Shown: one piece after another, positions 11,469 to 24,380 of the stretch
How the letters are laid out: each line of letters opens with the position of its first letter
Numbering within the stretch: the first letter of the stretch is position 1
Program-made: the position numbers and the translations under genes
Assembly: GCF_032854445.1 (NCBI RefSeq)
Contig: NW_027018024.1
Location: 1-64,000, forward strand
DNA length: 64,000 bases
Direction: 5' to 3'
DNA from: Liolophura sinensis
Lineage: Eukaryota; Mollusca; Polyplacophora; Chitonida; Chitonidae
Notes under the pieces: generated by a model
Told to the model about the DNA's origin: nothing
The model's database searches: none
Seen by the model: the letters and a program-made list of their open reading frames with translations, nothing else

Positions 11469-14400
11469 GTAGATAAAGACATTGAGATTGTCTTGGACTT
11501 AGAAGTAAGACAGTTGCTGGATGAGTTAAATGGGCTTAGCCCAAAGATTTGACGTCTTCTGGGCTACAAAAGGGCACATAACTTATAGTCAAAAGTTGAA
11601 TATAGTAATGACCAGTCGCGATGGTACATAGTACACTGTAGCCGATTTCAATTAACAAAAAGACCAGGCAAAATGCAAAAGTACAAAAACTGTTCCAGTG
11701 CTGCTGGTAAGAGGCTAATCCGACGTATTTTTTGACGACAAATCGAATGGTGGAAACCACTTTGCTCTCCGGCCAAAACTTTTGGCTGTAGCGACAATTG
11801 AATGATCATTGATGACAACATCACGTGCCCAGCAACGGCTCTTACTCCATGGAAACCAGGGAAATTTGCAATTTTTTAAATAGCTCCCGATGCCTGGCCC
11901 AATTCCGAATCTTTTGGCACCTTATTGATGTGGGTCAGTGTTTAATTGTACTTTTTACAGCAGACTGTATCTAGTACTTTGTGTTTTTTTTGTACAAATG
12001 GTGTGGTTTTTCTACACGTAGATAAAGACATTGAGATTGTCTTGGACTTAGAAGTAAGACAGTTGCTGGATGAGTTAAATGGGCTTAGCCCAAAGATTTG
12101 ACGTCTTCTGGGCTACAAAAGGGCACATAACTTATAGTCAAAACTTGAATATAGTAATGACCAGTCGCGATGGTACATAGTACAGTGTAGCCGATTTCAA
12201 TTATCAAAAAGACCAGGCAAAAATGCAAAAGTGGAAAAACTGTTCCAGTGCTGCTGGTAAGAGGCTAATCCGACATATTTTTTGACGCGAAATCGAATGG
12301 TTCAAACCGCGTTGCTCTCCGACCAATACTTTTGGCTGTGGCGACAATTGAATAGTTATTGATTACAAAATCTCGTGCCTAACAACGGCTCTTACTCCAT
12401 GGAAACCAGGGAAATTTGCAATTTTTTAACAGCTGCCGATGCCTGGCCCGATTCCGCATCTTTTGGCACCTTATTGATGTGGGTCAGTGTTCAATTGTAC
12501 CTTTTACAGCAGACTGTATCTAGTACTTTGTGTTTTTTATGTACAAATGGTGTGGTTTTTCTACACGTAGATAAAGACATTGAGATTGTCTTGGACTTAG
12601 AAATAAGACAATTGCTGGGTGAGTTAAATGGGCTTAGCCCAAAGATTTGACGTCTTCTGGGCTACCAAAGGGCACATAAGTTATAGTCAAATGTTGAATA
12701 TAGTAATGACCAGTCGCGATGGTACATAGTACAGTGTAGCCGATTTCAAATTAACAAAAAGACCAGGCAAAAATGCAAAAGTGGAAAAACTGTTCCAGTG
12801 CTGCTGGTAAGAGGCTAATCCGGCGTATTTTGTCACGAGAAATCGAATGGTGCAAACCGCGTTGCTCTCCGACCAATACTTTTGGCTGTAGCAACAATTG
12901 AATGATCATTGATGTCATAGTCAAGTGCCCAGCAACGGCTCTTACTCCATGGAAACCAGGGAAATTTGCAATTTTTTAACAGCTGCCGATGCCTGGCCCA
13001 ATTCCGCATCTTTTGGCACCTTATTTATGTGGGTCAGTGTTTAAGTGTACTTTTTACAGCAGACTGTATCAAGAACCTTGTGTTTTTTATGTACAAATGG
13101 TGTGGTTTTTCTACACGTAGATAAAGACATTGAGATTGTCTTGGACTTAGAAGTAAGGCAATTGCTGGGTGAGTTAAATGGGCTTAGCCCAAAGATTTGA
13201 CGTCTTCTCGGCTACCGAAGGGCACATAAGTTATAGTCAAAAGTTGAATATAGTAATGACCAGTCGCGATGGTACATAGTACAGTGTATCCGATTTCAAT
13301 TAACAAAAAGACCAGGCAAAAATGCAAAAGTGGAAAAAACTATTCCAGTGCTGCTGGTAAGAGGCTAATCCGACGTATTTTGTGACGAGAAATCGAATGG
13401 TACAAACCGCGTTGCTCTTCCACCAATAGTTTTGGGTGTAGCGACAATTAAATGATCATTGATGTCATAATCACGTGCCCAGCAACGGCACTTACTCCAT
13501 GGAAACCAGGGAAATTTGCAATTTTTTAACAGCTGAAGATGCCTGGCCCAATTCCGAATCTTTTATAATCTTATTGATGTGGTTCAATAATCAGGTTTTT
13601 ATGTACGGATTGTGTGGTTTTTCTACACTTAGATAAACACATTGAGATTGTCTTGGACTTAGAAGTAAGACAATTGCTGGGTGAGTTAAATGGGCTTAGC
13701 CCAAAGATTTGACGTCTTCTGGGCTACAGAAGGGCACATAACTTATAGTCAAAAGTTAAATATAGTAATGACCAGTCGCGATTGTGCATAGTACAGTGTA
13801 TCCGATTTCAATTAACAAAAAGACCAGGCAAAAATGCAAAAGTGGAAAAACTGTTCCACTGCTGCTGGTAAGAGGCTAATACGACGTATTTTGTGACGAG
13901 AAATCGAATGGTGCAAACCACGTTGCTCTCCGACCAATACTTTTGGCTGTACCGACAATTAAATGATCATTGATGACAAAATCACGTGCTTAGCAACGGC
14001 TCTTACTCCATGGAAACCAGGGAAATTTGCAATTTTTTCAACAGCTGCTGATGCCTGGCCCAATTCCGCATCTTTTGGCACCTTATTTATGTGGGTCAGT
14101 GTTTAAGTGTACTTTTTACAGCAGACTGTATCAAGAACCTTGTGTTTTTTATGAACAAATGGCGTGGTTTTTCTACACGTAGATAAAGACATTGAGATTG
14201 TCTTGGACTTAGAAGTAAGACAATTGCTGGGTGAGTTAAATGGGCTTAGCCCAAAGATTTGACGTCTTCTGGGCTACCGAAGGGCACATAAGTTATAGTC
14301 AAAAGTTGAATATAGTAATGACCAGTCGCGATGGTACATAGTACAGTGTATCCGATTTCAAACTAACAAAAAGACCAGGCAAAAATGCAAAAGTAGAAAA

Positions 14401-15279
14401 ACTGTTCCAGTGCTGCTGGTAAGAGACTAATCCGACGTATTTTGTGACGAGAAATCGAATGGTGCAAACCGCGTTGCTCTCCGACCAATACTTTTGGCTG
14501 TAGCCACAATTGAATGATCATTGATATTATAATCACGTGCCCAGCAACGGCTCTTACTCCATGGAAACCAGTAAAATATGCAATTTTTTCAACAGCTGCC
14601 GATGCCTGGCCCAATTCTGTATCATTTAGAATCTTATTGATGTGGTTCAGTGATCAGTTGTACATTTTACAGCAGACTGTATCTAGTACCTTGTGTTTTT
14701 TATGTACGAATGGTCTGTTTTTTCTACACGTAGATAAACACATTGAGATTGTCTTGGACTTAGAAGTAAGACAATTGCTGGGTGAGTTAAATGGGCTTAG
14801 CCCAAAGATTTGACATCTTCTGGGCTACACAAGGGCACATAACTTATAGTCAAATTTGAATATAGTAATGACCAGTCGCGATGGTACATAGTACAGTGTA
14901 GCCGAATTCAATTAACAAAAAGACCAGGCAAAAAATGCAAAAGTGGAAAAACTGTTCCAGTCCTGCTGGTAAGAGGCTAATCCGACGTATTTTGTCACAA
15001 GAAATCGAATGGTGCAAACCGCGTTGCTCTCCGACCAATACTTTTGGCTGTAGCGACAATTGAATGATCAATGATGTCGTAGTCACGTGCCCAGCAACGG
15101 CTCTTACTCCATGGAAACCAGGGAAATTTGCAATTTTTTAAACAGCTGCCGATGCCTGGGCCAATTCCGCATCTTTTAGAACCTTATTGATGTGGGTCAG
15201 TGATCAGTTGTACTTTTTACAGCAGACTGTATCTAGTACCTTGTGTTTTTTATGTACAAATTGTGTGGTTTTTCTACAC
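11469..15279 (+). repeat. Array zone II: 7 units, no local HOR seen
   Basis: Unit starts are 11469, 12018, 12567, 13117, 13629, 14179 and 14730. No adjacent pair is near-identical at a fixed multi-unit offset. The part from about 12.75 to 13.7 kb resembles about 0.7-1.65 kb (same 39-base deletion, CTCGGCTACC and ATAAGTTATAG). The stretch at 12.27-12.40 kb resembles 8.42-8.54 kb (TTTTTTGACGCG, GATTACAAAATCTCGTGCC). I see no gene or foreign insert. Confidence 0.85.
13117..13628 (+). repeat. Short satellite unit, 512 bp (39-bp deletion)
   Basis: A third copy of the deletion, with the same TTCAATAATCAG left edge and the same following ACGGATTGTGTGG variant. Flanking variants such as CTTCTCGGCTACC are also shared with 1094-1604. 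It is a diverged relative of the zone I unit rather than an independent deletion. Confidence 0.9.
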
Positions 15280-15806
15280 GTAGATAAAGACATTGAGATT
15301 GTCTTGGACTTAGAAGTAAGACAAATGCTTGGATGAGTTAAATGGGCTTAGACCAAAGAAGGGCACATAACTTATAGTTAAATTTGAATATAGTAATGAC
15401 CAGTTGCGATGGTACATAGTACAGTGTAGCCGATTTCAAATAACAAAAAGACCAGGCAAAAATGCAAAAGTGGAAAAACTGTTCCAGTGCTGCTGGTAAG
15501 TTGCTAATCCGACGTATTTTGTGACGAGAAATTGAATGATGCAAACCGCGATGCTGTCCGACCAATACTTTTTGCTGTAGCCACAATTGAATGATCATTG
15601 ATGTCATAGTCACGTGACTAGCAACGGCTCTTACTCCATGGAAACCAGGGAAATTTGCCATTTTTTAAACAGCTGCCGATGCCTGGGCCAATTCCGCATC
15701 TTTTAGAACGTTATTGATGTGGGTCAGTGATCAGTTGTACTTTTTACAGCAGACTGTATCTAGTACCTTGTGTTTTTTATGTACAAATGGTGTGGTTTTT
15801 CTACAC
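15280..15806 (+). repeat. Short unit, 527 bp (23-bp deletion)
   Basis: GACCAAAG is joined directly to AAGGGCAC, so ATTTGACG through CTACCG is missing; CAAATTTG is one base shorter than the majority. This unit also carries GTCACGTGAC, a 10-base perfect palindrome, at 15609-15618. It resembles the unit at 22246, including AGAACGTTATTG. Confidence 0.92.
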
Positions 15807-16332
15807 GTAGATAAAGACATTGAGATTGTCTTGGACTTAGAAGTAAGACAAACGCTGGATGAGTTAAATGGGCTTAGCCCAAAGAAGGGCACATAACTTA
15901 TAGTCAAATTTGAATATAGTAATGACCAGTCGCGATGGTACATAGTACATTGTAGCCGAATTCAATTAACAAAAAGACCAGGCAAAAATGCAAAAGTGGA
16001 AAAACTGTTCCAGTGCTGCTAGTAAGAGGCTAATCCGACGTATTTTGTGACGAGAAATCGAATGGTGCAAACCGCGTTGCTCTCCGACCAATACTTTTGG
16101 CTGTAGCGACAATTGAATGATCATTGATGTCATAGTCACGTGCCCAGCAACGGCTCTTACTCTATGGAAACCAGGGAAATTTGCAATTTTTTAAACAGCT
16201 GCCGATGCCTGGCCCAATTCCGCATGTTTTGGCACCTTATTGATATGGGTCAGTGTTCAATTGTACTTTTTACATCAGACTGTATCTAGTACTTTGTGTT
16301 TTTTATGTACAAATGGTGTGCTTTTTCTACAC
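15807..16332 (+). repeat. Short unit, 526 bp (23-bp deletion)
   Basis: Same 23-base deletion with CAAATTTG. The variants ACAAACGCTGG and CATTGTAGCCGAATTC are shared with the unit at 22775. Confidence 0.92.
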
Positions 16333-16882
16333 GTAGATAAAGACATTGAGATTGTCTTGGACTTAGAAGTAAGACAATTGCTGGGTGAGTTAAATGGGCT
16401 TAGCCCAAAGATTTGACGTCTTCTGGGCTACCGAAAGGCACATAACTTATAGTCAAAAGTTGAATATAGTAATGACCAGTCGCGATGGTACATAGTACAT
16501 TGTAGCCGAATTCAATTAACAAAAAGACCAGGCAAAAATGCAAAAGTGGAAAAACTGTTCCAGTGCTGCTGGTACGAGGCTAATCCGACGTCTTTTGTGA
16601 CGAGAAATCGAATGGTGCAAACCGCGTTGCTCTCCGACCAATACTTGTGGCTGTAGCCACAATTGAATGATCAATGATGTCATTGTCACGTGCCCAGCAA
16701 CGGCTCTTACTCCATGGAAACCAATGAAATATGCAATTTTTTAAACAGCTGCCGATGCCTGGCCCAATTCCGCATCTTTTAGCACCTTTTTGATGTGGGT
16801 CAGTGTTAAAGTGTACTTTTTACAGCAGACTGTATCAAGTACCTTGTATTTTTTATGTACGAATGGTGTGGTTTTTCTACAT

Positions 16883-17411
16883 GTAGATAAAGACATTGAG
16901 ATTGTTATGGACTTAGAAGTAAGACAATTGCTGGGTGAGTTAAATGGGCTTAGCCCAAAGATTTGACGTCTTCTGGGTTACCGAAGGGCATATAACTTAT
17001 AGTCAAAAGTTGAATATAGTAATGACCAGTCGCGATGGTACATAGTACAGTGTAGACGATTTCAAATAACAAAAAGACCAGGCAAAAATGCAAAAGTGGA
17101 AAAACTGTTCCAGTGCTGCTGGTAAGAGGCTAATCCGACGTATTTTGTCACGAGAAATCGAATGATGCAAACCGCGTTGCTCTCCGACCAATACTTTTGG
17201 CTGTAGCCACAATTGAATGATCATTGATGTCATAGTCACGTGCCCATCAACGGCTCTTACTCCATGGAAACCAGGGAAATTTGCAATTTTTTAAACAGCT
17301 GCCGATGCCTGGGCAAATTCCGCATCTTTTGGCACCTTATTGTACTTTTTACATCAGACTGTATCTAGTACCTTGTGTTTTTTGTGTACAAATGGTGTGG
17401 TTTTTCTACAC
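16883..17411 (+). repeat. Short unit, 529 bp (21-bp deletion)
   Basis: CACCTTATT is joined to GTACTTTTTAC, which removes the 21 bases from GATGTGGG to CAGTT. TTG flanks both ends of the lost segment in full units, which fits a short-homology deletion. Confidence 0.92.
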
Positions 17412-17937
17412 GTAGATAAAGACATTGAGATTATCTTGGACTTAGAAGTAAGACAAATGCTGGATGAGTTAAATGGGCTTAGACCAAAGAAGGGCACATA
17501 ACTTATAGTCAAATTTGAATATAGTAATGACCAGATGCGATGGTACATAGTACAGTGTAGCCGATTTCAAATAACAAAAAGACCAGGCAAAAATGCAAAA
17601 GTGGAAAAACTGTTCCAGTGCTGCTGGTAAGAGGCTAATCCGACGTATTTTGTCACGAGAAATCGAATGCTGCAAACCGCGATGCTGCCCGACCAATACT
17701 TTTTGCTGTAGCCACAATTGAATGATCATTAATGTCATTGTCACGTGCCCAGCAACGGCTCTTACTCCATGGAAACCAGGGAAATTTGCAATTTTTTAAA
17801 CAGCTGCCTATGCCTGGGCCAATTCCGCATCTTTTAGAACCTTATAGATGTGGGTCAGTGATCAGTTGTACTTTTTACAGCAGACTGTATCTAGTACCTT
17901 GTGTTTTTTATGTACAAATGGTGTGGTTTTTCTACAC
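17412..17937 (+). repeat. Short unit, 526 bp (23-bp deletion)
   Basis: Same 23-base deletion with CAAATTTG. TGCTGCAAACCGCGATGCTGCCC and TTTTTGCTGTAGCC mark the subtype also seen at 15280 and 22246. Confidence 0.9.
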
Positions 17938-20009
17938 GTAGATAAAGACATTGAGATTGTCTTGGACTTAGAAGTAAGACAAATGCTGGATGAGTTAAAT
18001 GGGCTTATCCCAAAGAAGTTCACATAACTTATAGTCAAATTTGAATATAGTAATGACCAGTCGCGATGGTACATAGTACAGTGTAGCCGATTCAAATTAA
18101 CAAAAAGACCAGGCAAAAATGCAAAAGTGGAAAAACTGTTCCAGTGCTGCTGGAAAGAGGCTAATCCGACGTATTTTTTCACGGGAAATCGAATGGTGCA
18201 AACCGCGTTGCTCTCCGACTAATACTTTTGGCTGTAGCGACAATTGAATGATCATTGATTACAAAATCACGTGCCCAGCAACGGCTCTTACTCTATGGAA
18301 ACCAGGGAAATTTGCAATTTTTTAAACAGCTGCCGATGCCTGGCCCAATTCCGCATGTTTTGGCACCTTATTGTACTTTTTACATCAGACTGTATCTAGT
18401 ACCTTGTGTTTTTTGTGTACAAATGGTGTGGTTTTTCTACACGTAGATAAAGACATTGAGATTGTCTTCGACTTAGAAGTAAGACAATTGCTGGGTGAGT
18501 TAAATGGGCTTAGCCCAAAGATTTGACGTCTTCTGGGCTACCGAAAGGCACATAACTTATAGTCAAAAGTTGAATATAGTAATGACCAGTCGCTATGGTA
18601 CATAGTACATTGTAGCCGAATTCAAATAACAAAAAGACCAGGCAAAAATGCAAAAGTGGAAAAACTGTTCCAGTGCTGCTGGTAAGAGGCTAATCCGACG
18701 TATTTTGTCACGAGAAATCGAATGGTGCAAACCGCGTTGCTCTCCGACCAACACTTTTGGCTGTAGCCACAATTGAATGATCAATGATGTCGTAGTCACG
18801 TGCCCAGCAACGGCTCTTACTCCATGGAAACCAATGAAATATGCAATTTTTTAAACAGCTGCCGATGCCTGGGCCAATTCCGCATCTTTTGGCACCTTTT
18901 TGATGGGGGTCAGTGTTAAAGTGTACTTTTTACAGCAGACTGTATCAAGTACCTTGTGTTTTTCATGTACAAATGGTGTGGTTTTTCTACACGTAGATAA
19001 AGACATTGAGATTGTCTTGGACTTAGAAGTAAGACAATTGCTGGGTGAGTTAAATGGGCTTAGCCCAAAAATTTGACGTCTTCTGGGCTACCGAAGGGCA
19101 CATAACTTATTGTCAAAAGTTGAAAATAGTAATGACCAGTCGCGATGGTACATAGTACAGTGTATCCGATTTCAAATAACAAAAAGACCAGGCAAAAACG
19201 AAAAAGTGGAAAAACTGTTCCAGTGCTGCTGGTAAGAGGCTAATCCGACGTATTTTGTCACGAGAAATCGAATGCTGCAAACCGCGATTCTATCCGACCA
19301 ATACTTTCTGCTCTAGCCACAATTGAATGATCATTGATGTCATTGTCACGTGCCCAGCAACGGCTCTTCCTCCATGGAAACCAGGGAAATTTGCAGTTTT
19401 TTAAACAGCTGCCGATGCCTGGGCCAATTCCGCATCTTTTAGAACGTTATTGATGTGGGTCAGTGATCAGTTGTACTTTTTACAGCAGACTGTAGCCTAT
19501 CTAGTACCTTGTGTTTTTTATGTACAAATGGTGTGGTTTTTCTACACGTAGATAAAGACATTGAGATTGTCTTGGACTTAAAAGTAAGACAATTGCTGGG
19601 TGAGTTAAATGGGCTTAGCCCAAAGATTTGACGTCTTCTGGGCTACCGAAGGGCACATAACGTATAATTAAAAGTTGAATATAGTAATGACCAGTCGCGA
19701 TTGTGCATAGTACAGTGTATCCGATTTCAATTAACAAAAAGACCAGGCAAAAAATGCAAAAGTGGAAAAACTGTTCCAGTGCTGCTGGTAAGAGGCTAAT
19801 CCGGCGTATTTTGTGACGAGAAATCGAATGGTGCAAACCGCGTTGCTCTCCGACCAATACTTTTGGCTGTAGCGACAATTGAATGATCATTGATGTCATA
19901 GTCACGTGCCCAGCAACGGCTCTTACTCCATGGAAACCAGGGAAATTTGCAATTTTTTAACAGCTGCCGATGCCTGGCCCAATTTCGCATCTTTTAGAAC
20001 CTTATTGAT
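17850..20009 (+). repeat. Four-unit HOR C, copy 1 (2160 bp)
   Basis: Unit starts 17938, 18443, 18993 and 19548 correspond to 20098, 20603, 21145 and 21697. It begins within the last roughly 90 bases of the unit at 17412. The near-identical match runs to about 19700. Private markers shared with copy 2 are the double-deletion unit, GCATGTTTTGG, CACGGGAAATCG, GATCAATGATGTCGTAG, TTTTTCATGTAC and CGTATAATTAAAAG. Confidence 0.88.
17938..18442 (+). repeat. Very short unit, 505 bp (23-bp and 21-bp deletions)
   Basis: Both deletions are present: CCCAAAG joined to AAG near 18013, and CACCTTATT joined to GTAC near 18370. The length fits 550 minus 24 minus 21. It is copied at 20098. Confidence 0.92.
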
Positions 20010-21840
20010 GTGGGTCAGTGATCAGTTGTACTTTTTACAGCAGACTGTATCTAGTACCTTGTGTTTTTTATGTACAAATGGTGTGGTTTTTCTACACGTA
20101 GATAAAGACATTGAGATTGTCTTGGACTTAGAAGTAAGACAAATGCTGGATGAGTTAAATGGGCTTATCCCAAAGAAGGGCACATAACTTATAGTCAAAT
20201 TTGAATATAGTAATGACCAGTCGCGATGGTACATAGTACAGTGTAGCCGATTCAAATTAACAAAAAGACCAGGCAAAAATGCAAAAGTGGAAAAACTGTT
20301 CCAGTGCTGCTGGTAAGAGGCTAATCCGACGTATTTTTTCACGGGAAATCGAATGGTGCAAACCGCGTTGCTCTCCGACTAATACTTTTGGCTGTAGCGA
20401 CAATTGAATGATCATTGATTACAAAATCACGTGCCCAGCAACGGCTCTTACTCTATGGAAACCAGGGAAATTTGCAATTTTTTAAACAGCTGCCGATGCC
20501 TGGCCCAATTCCGCATGTTTTGGCACCTTATTGTACTTTTTACATCAGACTGTATCTAGTACCTTGTGTTTTTTGTGTACAAATGGTGTGGTTTTTCTAC
20601 ACGTAGATAAAGACATTGAGATTGTCTTGGACTTAGAAGTAAGACAATTGCTGGGTGAGTTAAATGGGCTTAGCCCAAAGATTTTACGTCTTCTGGGCTA
20701 CCGAAAGGCACATAACTTATAGTCAAAAGTTGAATATAGTAATGACCAGTCGCTATGGTACATAGTACATTGTAGCCGAATTCAATTAACAAAAAGACCA
20801 GGCAAAAATGCAAAAGTGGAAAAAGTGCTGCTTGTAAGAGGCTAATCCGACGTATTTTGTCACGAGAAATCGAATGGTGCAAACCGCGTTGCTCTCCGAC
20901 CAATACTTTTGGCTGTAGCCACAATTGAATGATCAATGATGTCGTAGTCACGTGCCCAGCAACGGCTCTTACTCCATGGAAACCAATGAAATATGCAATT
21001 TTTTAAACAGCTGCCGATGCCTGGGCCAATTCCGCATCTTTTGGCACCTTTTTGATGGGGGTCAGTGTTAAAGTGTACTTTTTACAGCAGACTGTATCAA
21101 GTACCTTGTGTTTTTCATGTACAAATGGTGTGGTTTTTCTACACGTAGATAAAGACATTGAGATTGTCTTGGACTTAGAAGTAAGACAATTGCTGGATGA
21201 GTTAAATGGGCTTAGCCCAAAAATTTGACGTCTTCTGGGCTACCGAAGGGCACATAACTTATTGTCAAAAGTTGAATATAGTAATGACCAGTCGCGATGG
21301 TACATAGTACAGTGTAGCCGATTTCAAATAACAAAAAGACCAGGCAAAAATGAAAAAGTGGAAAAACTGTTCCAGTGCTGCTGGTAAGAGGCTAATCCGA
21401 CGTATTTTGTCACGAGAAATCGAATGCTGCAAACCGCGATTCCATCCGACCAATACTTTCTGCTCTAGCCACAATTGAATGATCATTGATGTCATTGTCA
21501 CGTGCCCAGCAACGGCTCTTACTCCATGGAAACCAGGGAAATTTGCAGTTTTTTAAACAGCTGCCGATGCCTGGGCCAATTCCGCATCTTTTAGAACGTT
21601 ATTGATGTGGGTCAGTGATCAGTTGTACTTTTTACAGCAGGACTGTATCTAGTACCTTGTGTTTTTTATGTACAAATGGTGTGGTTTTTTCTACACGTAG
21701 ATAAAGACATTGAGATTGTCTTGGACTTAGAAGTAAGACAATTGCTGGGTGAGTTAAATGGGCTTAGCCCAAAGATTTGACGTCTTCTGGGCTACCGAAG
21801 GGCACATAACGTATAATTAAAAGTTGAATATAGTAATGAC
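20010..21840 (+). repeat. Four-unit HOR C, copy 2
   Basis: The offset from copy 1 is 2160, falling to 2149 after an 8-base loss near 20822 (GGAAAAAGTGCTGC) and other small indels. Visible base differences include AAGGGCAC for AAGTTCAC, GATTTTACG for GATTTGACG and TTCAATTAAC for TTCAAATAAC. Copies diverge after about 21840. Confidence 0.88.
20098..20602 (+). repeat. Very short unit, 505 bp (23-bp and 21-bp deletions)
   Basis: Partner of the unit at 17938, one HOR C period later. Both deletions are retained, so the double-deletion allele predates this duplication. Confidence 0.92.
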
Positions 21841-22245
21841 AGTCGCGATGGTAACATAGTACAGTGTAGCCGATTTCAAATAACAAAAAGACCAGGCAAA
21901 AATGCAAAAGTGGAAAAACTGTTCCAGTGCTGCTGGTAAGAGGCTAATCCGACGTATTTTGTGACGAGAAATCGAATGGTGCAAACCGCGTTGCTCTCCG
22001 ACCATACTTTTGGCTGTAGCGACAATTGAATGATCATTGATGTCATAGTCACGTGCCCAGCAACGGCTCTTACTCCATGGAAACCAGGGAAATTTTCAAT
22101 TTTTAAACAGCTGCCGATGCCTGGCCCAATTCTGCTTCTTTTAGAAACCTTATTGATGTGGGTCAGTGATTAGTTGTACTTTTTACAGCAGACTGTATCT
22201 AGTACCTTGTGTTTTTTATGTACAAATGGTGTGGTTTTTCTACAC

Positions 22246-22774
22246 GTAGATAAAGACATTGAGATTGTCTTGGACTTAGAAGTAAGACAAATGCTGGATG
22301 AGTTAAATGGGATTAGACCAAAGAAGGGCACATAACTTATAGTTAAATTTGAATATAGTAATGACCAGTTGCGATGGTACATAGTACAGTGTAGCCGATT
22401 TCAAATAACAAAAAGACCAGGCAAAAAATGCAAAAGTGGAAAAACTGTTCCAGTGCTGCTGGTAAGAGGCTATCCGACGTATTTTGTCACGAGAAATCGA
22501 ATGCTGCAAACCGCGATGCTGTCCGACCAATACTTTTTGCTGTAGCCACAATTGAATGATCATTGATGTCATAGTCACGTGACTAGCAACGGCTCTTACT
22601 CCATGGAAACCAGGGAAATTTGCCATTTTTTAAACAGCTGCCGATGCCCTGGGCCAATTCCGCATCTTTTAGAACGTTATTGATGTGGGTTCAGTGATCA
22701 GTTGTACTTTTTACAGCAGACTGTATCTAGTACCTTGTGTTTTTTTATGTACAAATGGTGTGGTTTTTCTACAC
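22246..22774 (+). repeat. Short unit, 529 bp (23-bp deletion)
   Basis: ATTAGACCAAAG is joined to AAGGGCAC. The unit carries GTCACGTGAC at 22574-22583, AGAACGTTATTG and several single-base indels (GGCTATCCG, GATGCCCTGGG, GGGTTCAG). It is a close relative of 15280-15806. Confidence 0.9.
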
Positions 22775-23293
22775 GTAGATAAAGACATTGAGATTGTCTT
22801 GGACTTAGAAGTAAGACAAACGCTGGATGAGTTAAATGGGCTTAGCCCAAAGAAGGGATAGTCAAATTTGAATATAGTAATGGACCAGTCCGCGATGGTA
22901 CATAGTACATTGTAGCCGAATTCAATTAACAAAAAGACCAGGCAAAAATGCAAAAGTGGAAAAACTGTTCCAGTGCTGCTAGTAAGAGGCTAATCCGACG
23001 TATGTTGTGACGAGAAATCGAATGGTGCAAACCGCGTTGCTCCTCCGACCAATACTTTTGGCTGTAGCGACAATTGAATGATCATTGATGACAAAATCAT
23101 GTGCCTAGCAACGGCTCTTACTCCATGGAAACCAAGGAAATTTGCCATTTTTTAAACAGCTGCCGATGCCTGGGCAATTCCGCATCTTTTAGAACCTTAT
23201 TGATGTGGGTCAGTGATTAGTTGTACTTTTTACAGCAGACTGTATCTAGTACCCTTGTGTTTTTTATGTACGAATGGTGTGGTTTTTCTACAC
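22775..23293 (+). repeat. Short unit, 519 bp (23-bp plus 10-bp deletion)
   Basis: The 23-base deletion is followed by loss of a further 10 bases (CACATAACTT), so AAGAAGGG meets ATAGTC near 22858. Extra single bases occur in ATGGACCAGTCCGCG, CTCCTCCG and ACCCTTG. Confidence 0.88.
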
Positions 23294-23846
23294 GTAGATA
23301 AAGACATTGAGATTGTCATGGACTTAGAAGGTAAAAAAAATTTGGATGAGTTAAAATGGGCTTAGACCAAAAATTTGACGTCTTCTGGGCTACCGAAGGC
23401 ACATATCTTATAGTCAAAAGTTGAATATAGTAATGACCAGTCGCGATGGTACATAGTACAGTGTAGCCGAATTTCAAATTAACAAAAAGACCAGGCAAAA
23501 TGCAAAAGTGAAAAACTGTTCCAGTGCTGCTGGTAAGAGGCTAATCCGACGTCTTTTGTGACGAGAAAATCGAATGGTGCAAACCGCGTTGCTCTCCGAC
23601 AATACTTTTGGCTGTAGCGACAATTGAATGATCATTGATGACAAAATCACGTGCCTAGCAACGGCTCTTACTCCATGGAAACCAGGGAAATTTGCAATTT
23701 TTTAAACAGCTGCCGATGCCTGGCCCAATTCCGCATCTTTTGGCACCTTATTGATGTGGTTCAGTGATCAGTTGTACTTTTTACAGCAGACTGTATCTAG
23801 TACCTTGGTGTTTTTTTATGTAACAAATGGTGTGGTTTTTCTACAC

Positions 23847-24380
23847 GTAGATAAAGACATTGAGATTGTCTTGGACTTAGAAGTAAGACAAATGCTGGAT
23901 GAGTTAAATGGGCTTAGACCAAAGCAGGGGCACATAACTTATAGTTAAATTTGAATATAGTAATGACCAGTTGCGATGGTACATAGTACAGTGTAGCCGA
24001 TTTCAAATAACAAAAAGACCAGGCAAAAATGAAAAAAGTGGAAAACTGTTCCAGTGCTGCTGGTAAGAGGCTAATTCCGACGTCATTTTGTCACGAGAAA
24101 TCGAATGCTGCAAACCGCGATTTCTAATCCGACCCAATACTTTTCTGCTCTAGCCACAATTGAATGATCATTGATGTCATTGTCACGTGCCAGCAACGGC
24201 TCTTACTCCATGGAAACCAGGGAAATTTGCAGTTTTTTAAACAGCTGCCGATGCCTGGGCCAATTCCGCATCTTTTAGAACGTTATTGATGTGGGTCAGT
24301 GATCAGTTGTACTTTTTACAGCAGACTGTATCTAGTACCTTGTGTTTTTTATGTACAAATTGGTGTGGGTTTTTCTACAC
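23847..24380 (+). repeat. Short unit, about 534 bp (23-bp deletion, many indels)
   Basis: GACCAAAG is joined to CAGGGGCAC near 23923. The unit is lengthened again by single-base insertions such as AATTCCGACGTCATT, GATTTCTAATCCGACCC and AAATTGGTGTGGG. Confidence 0.85.
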
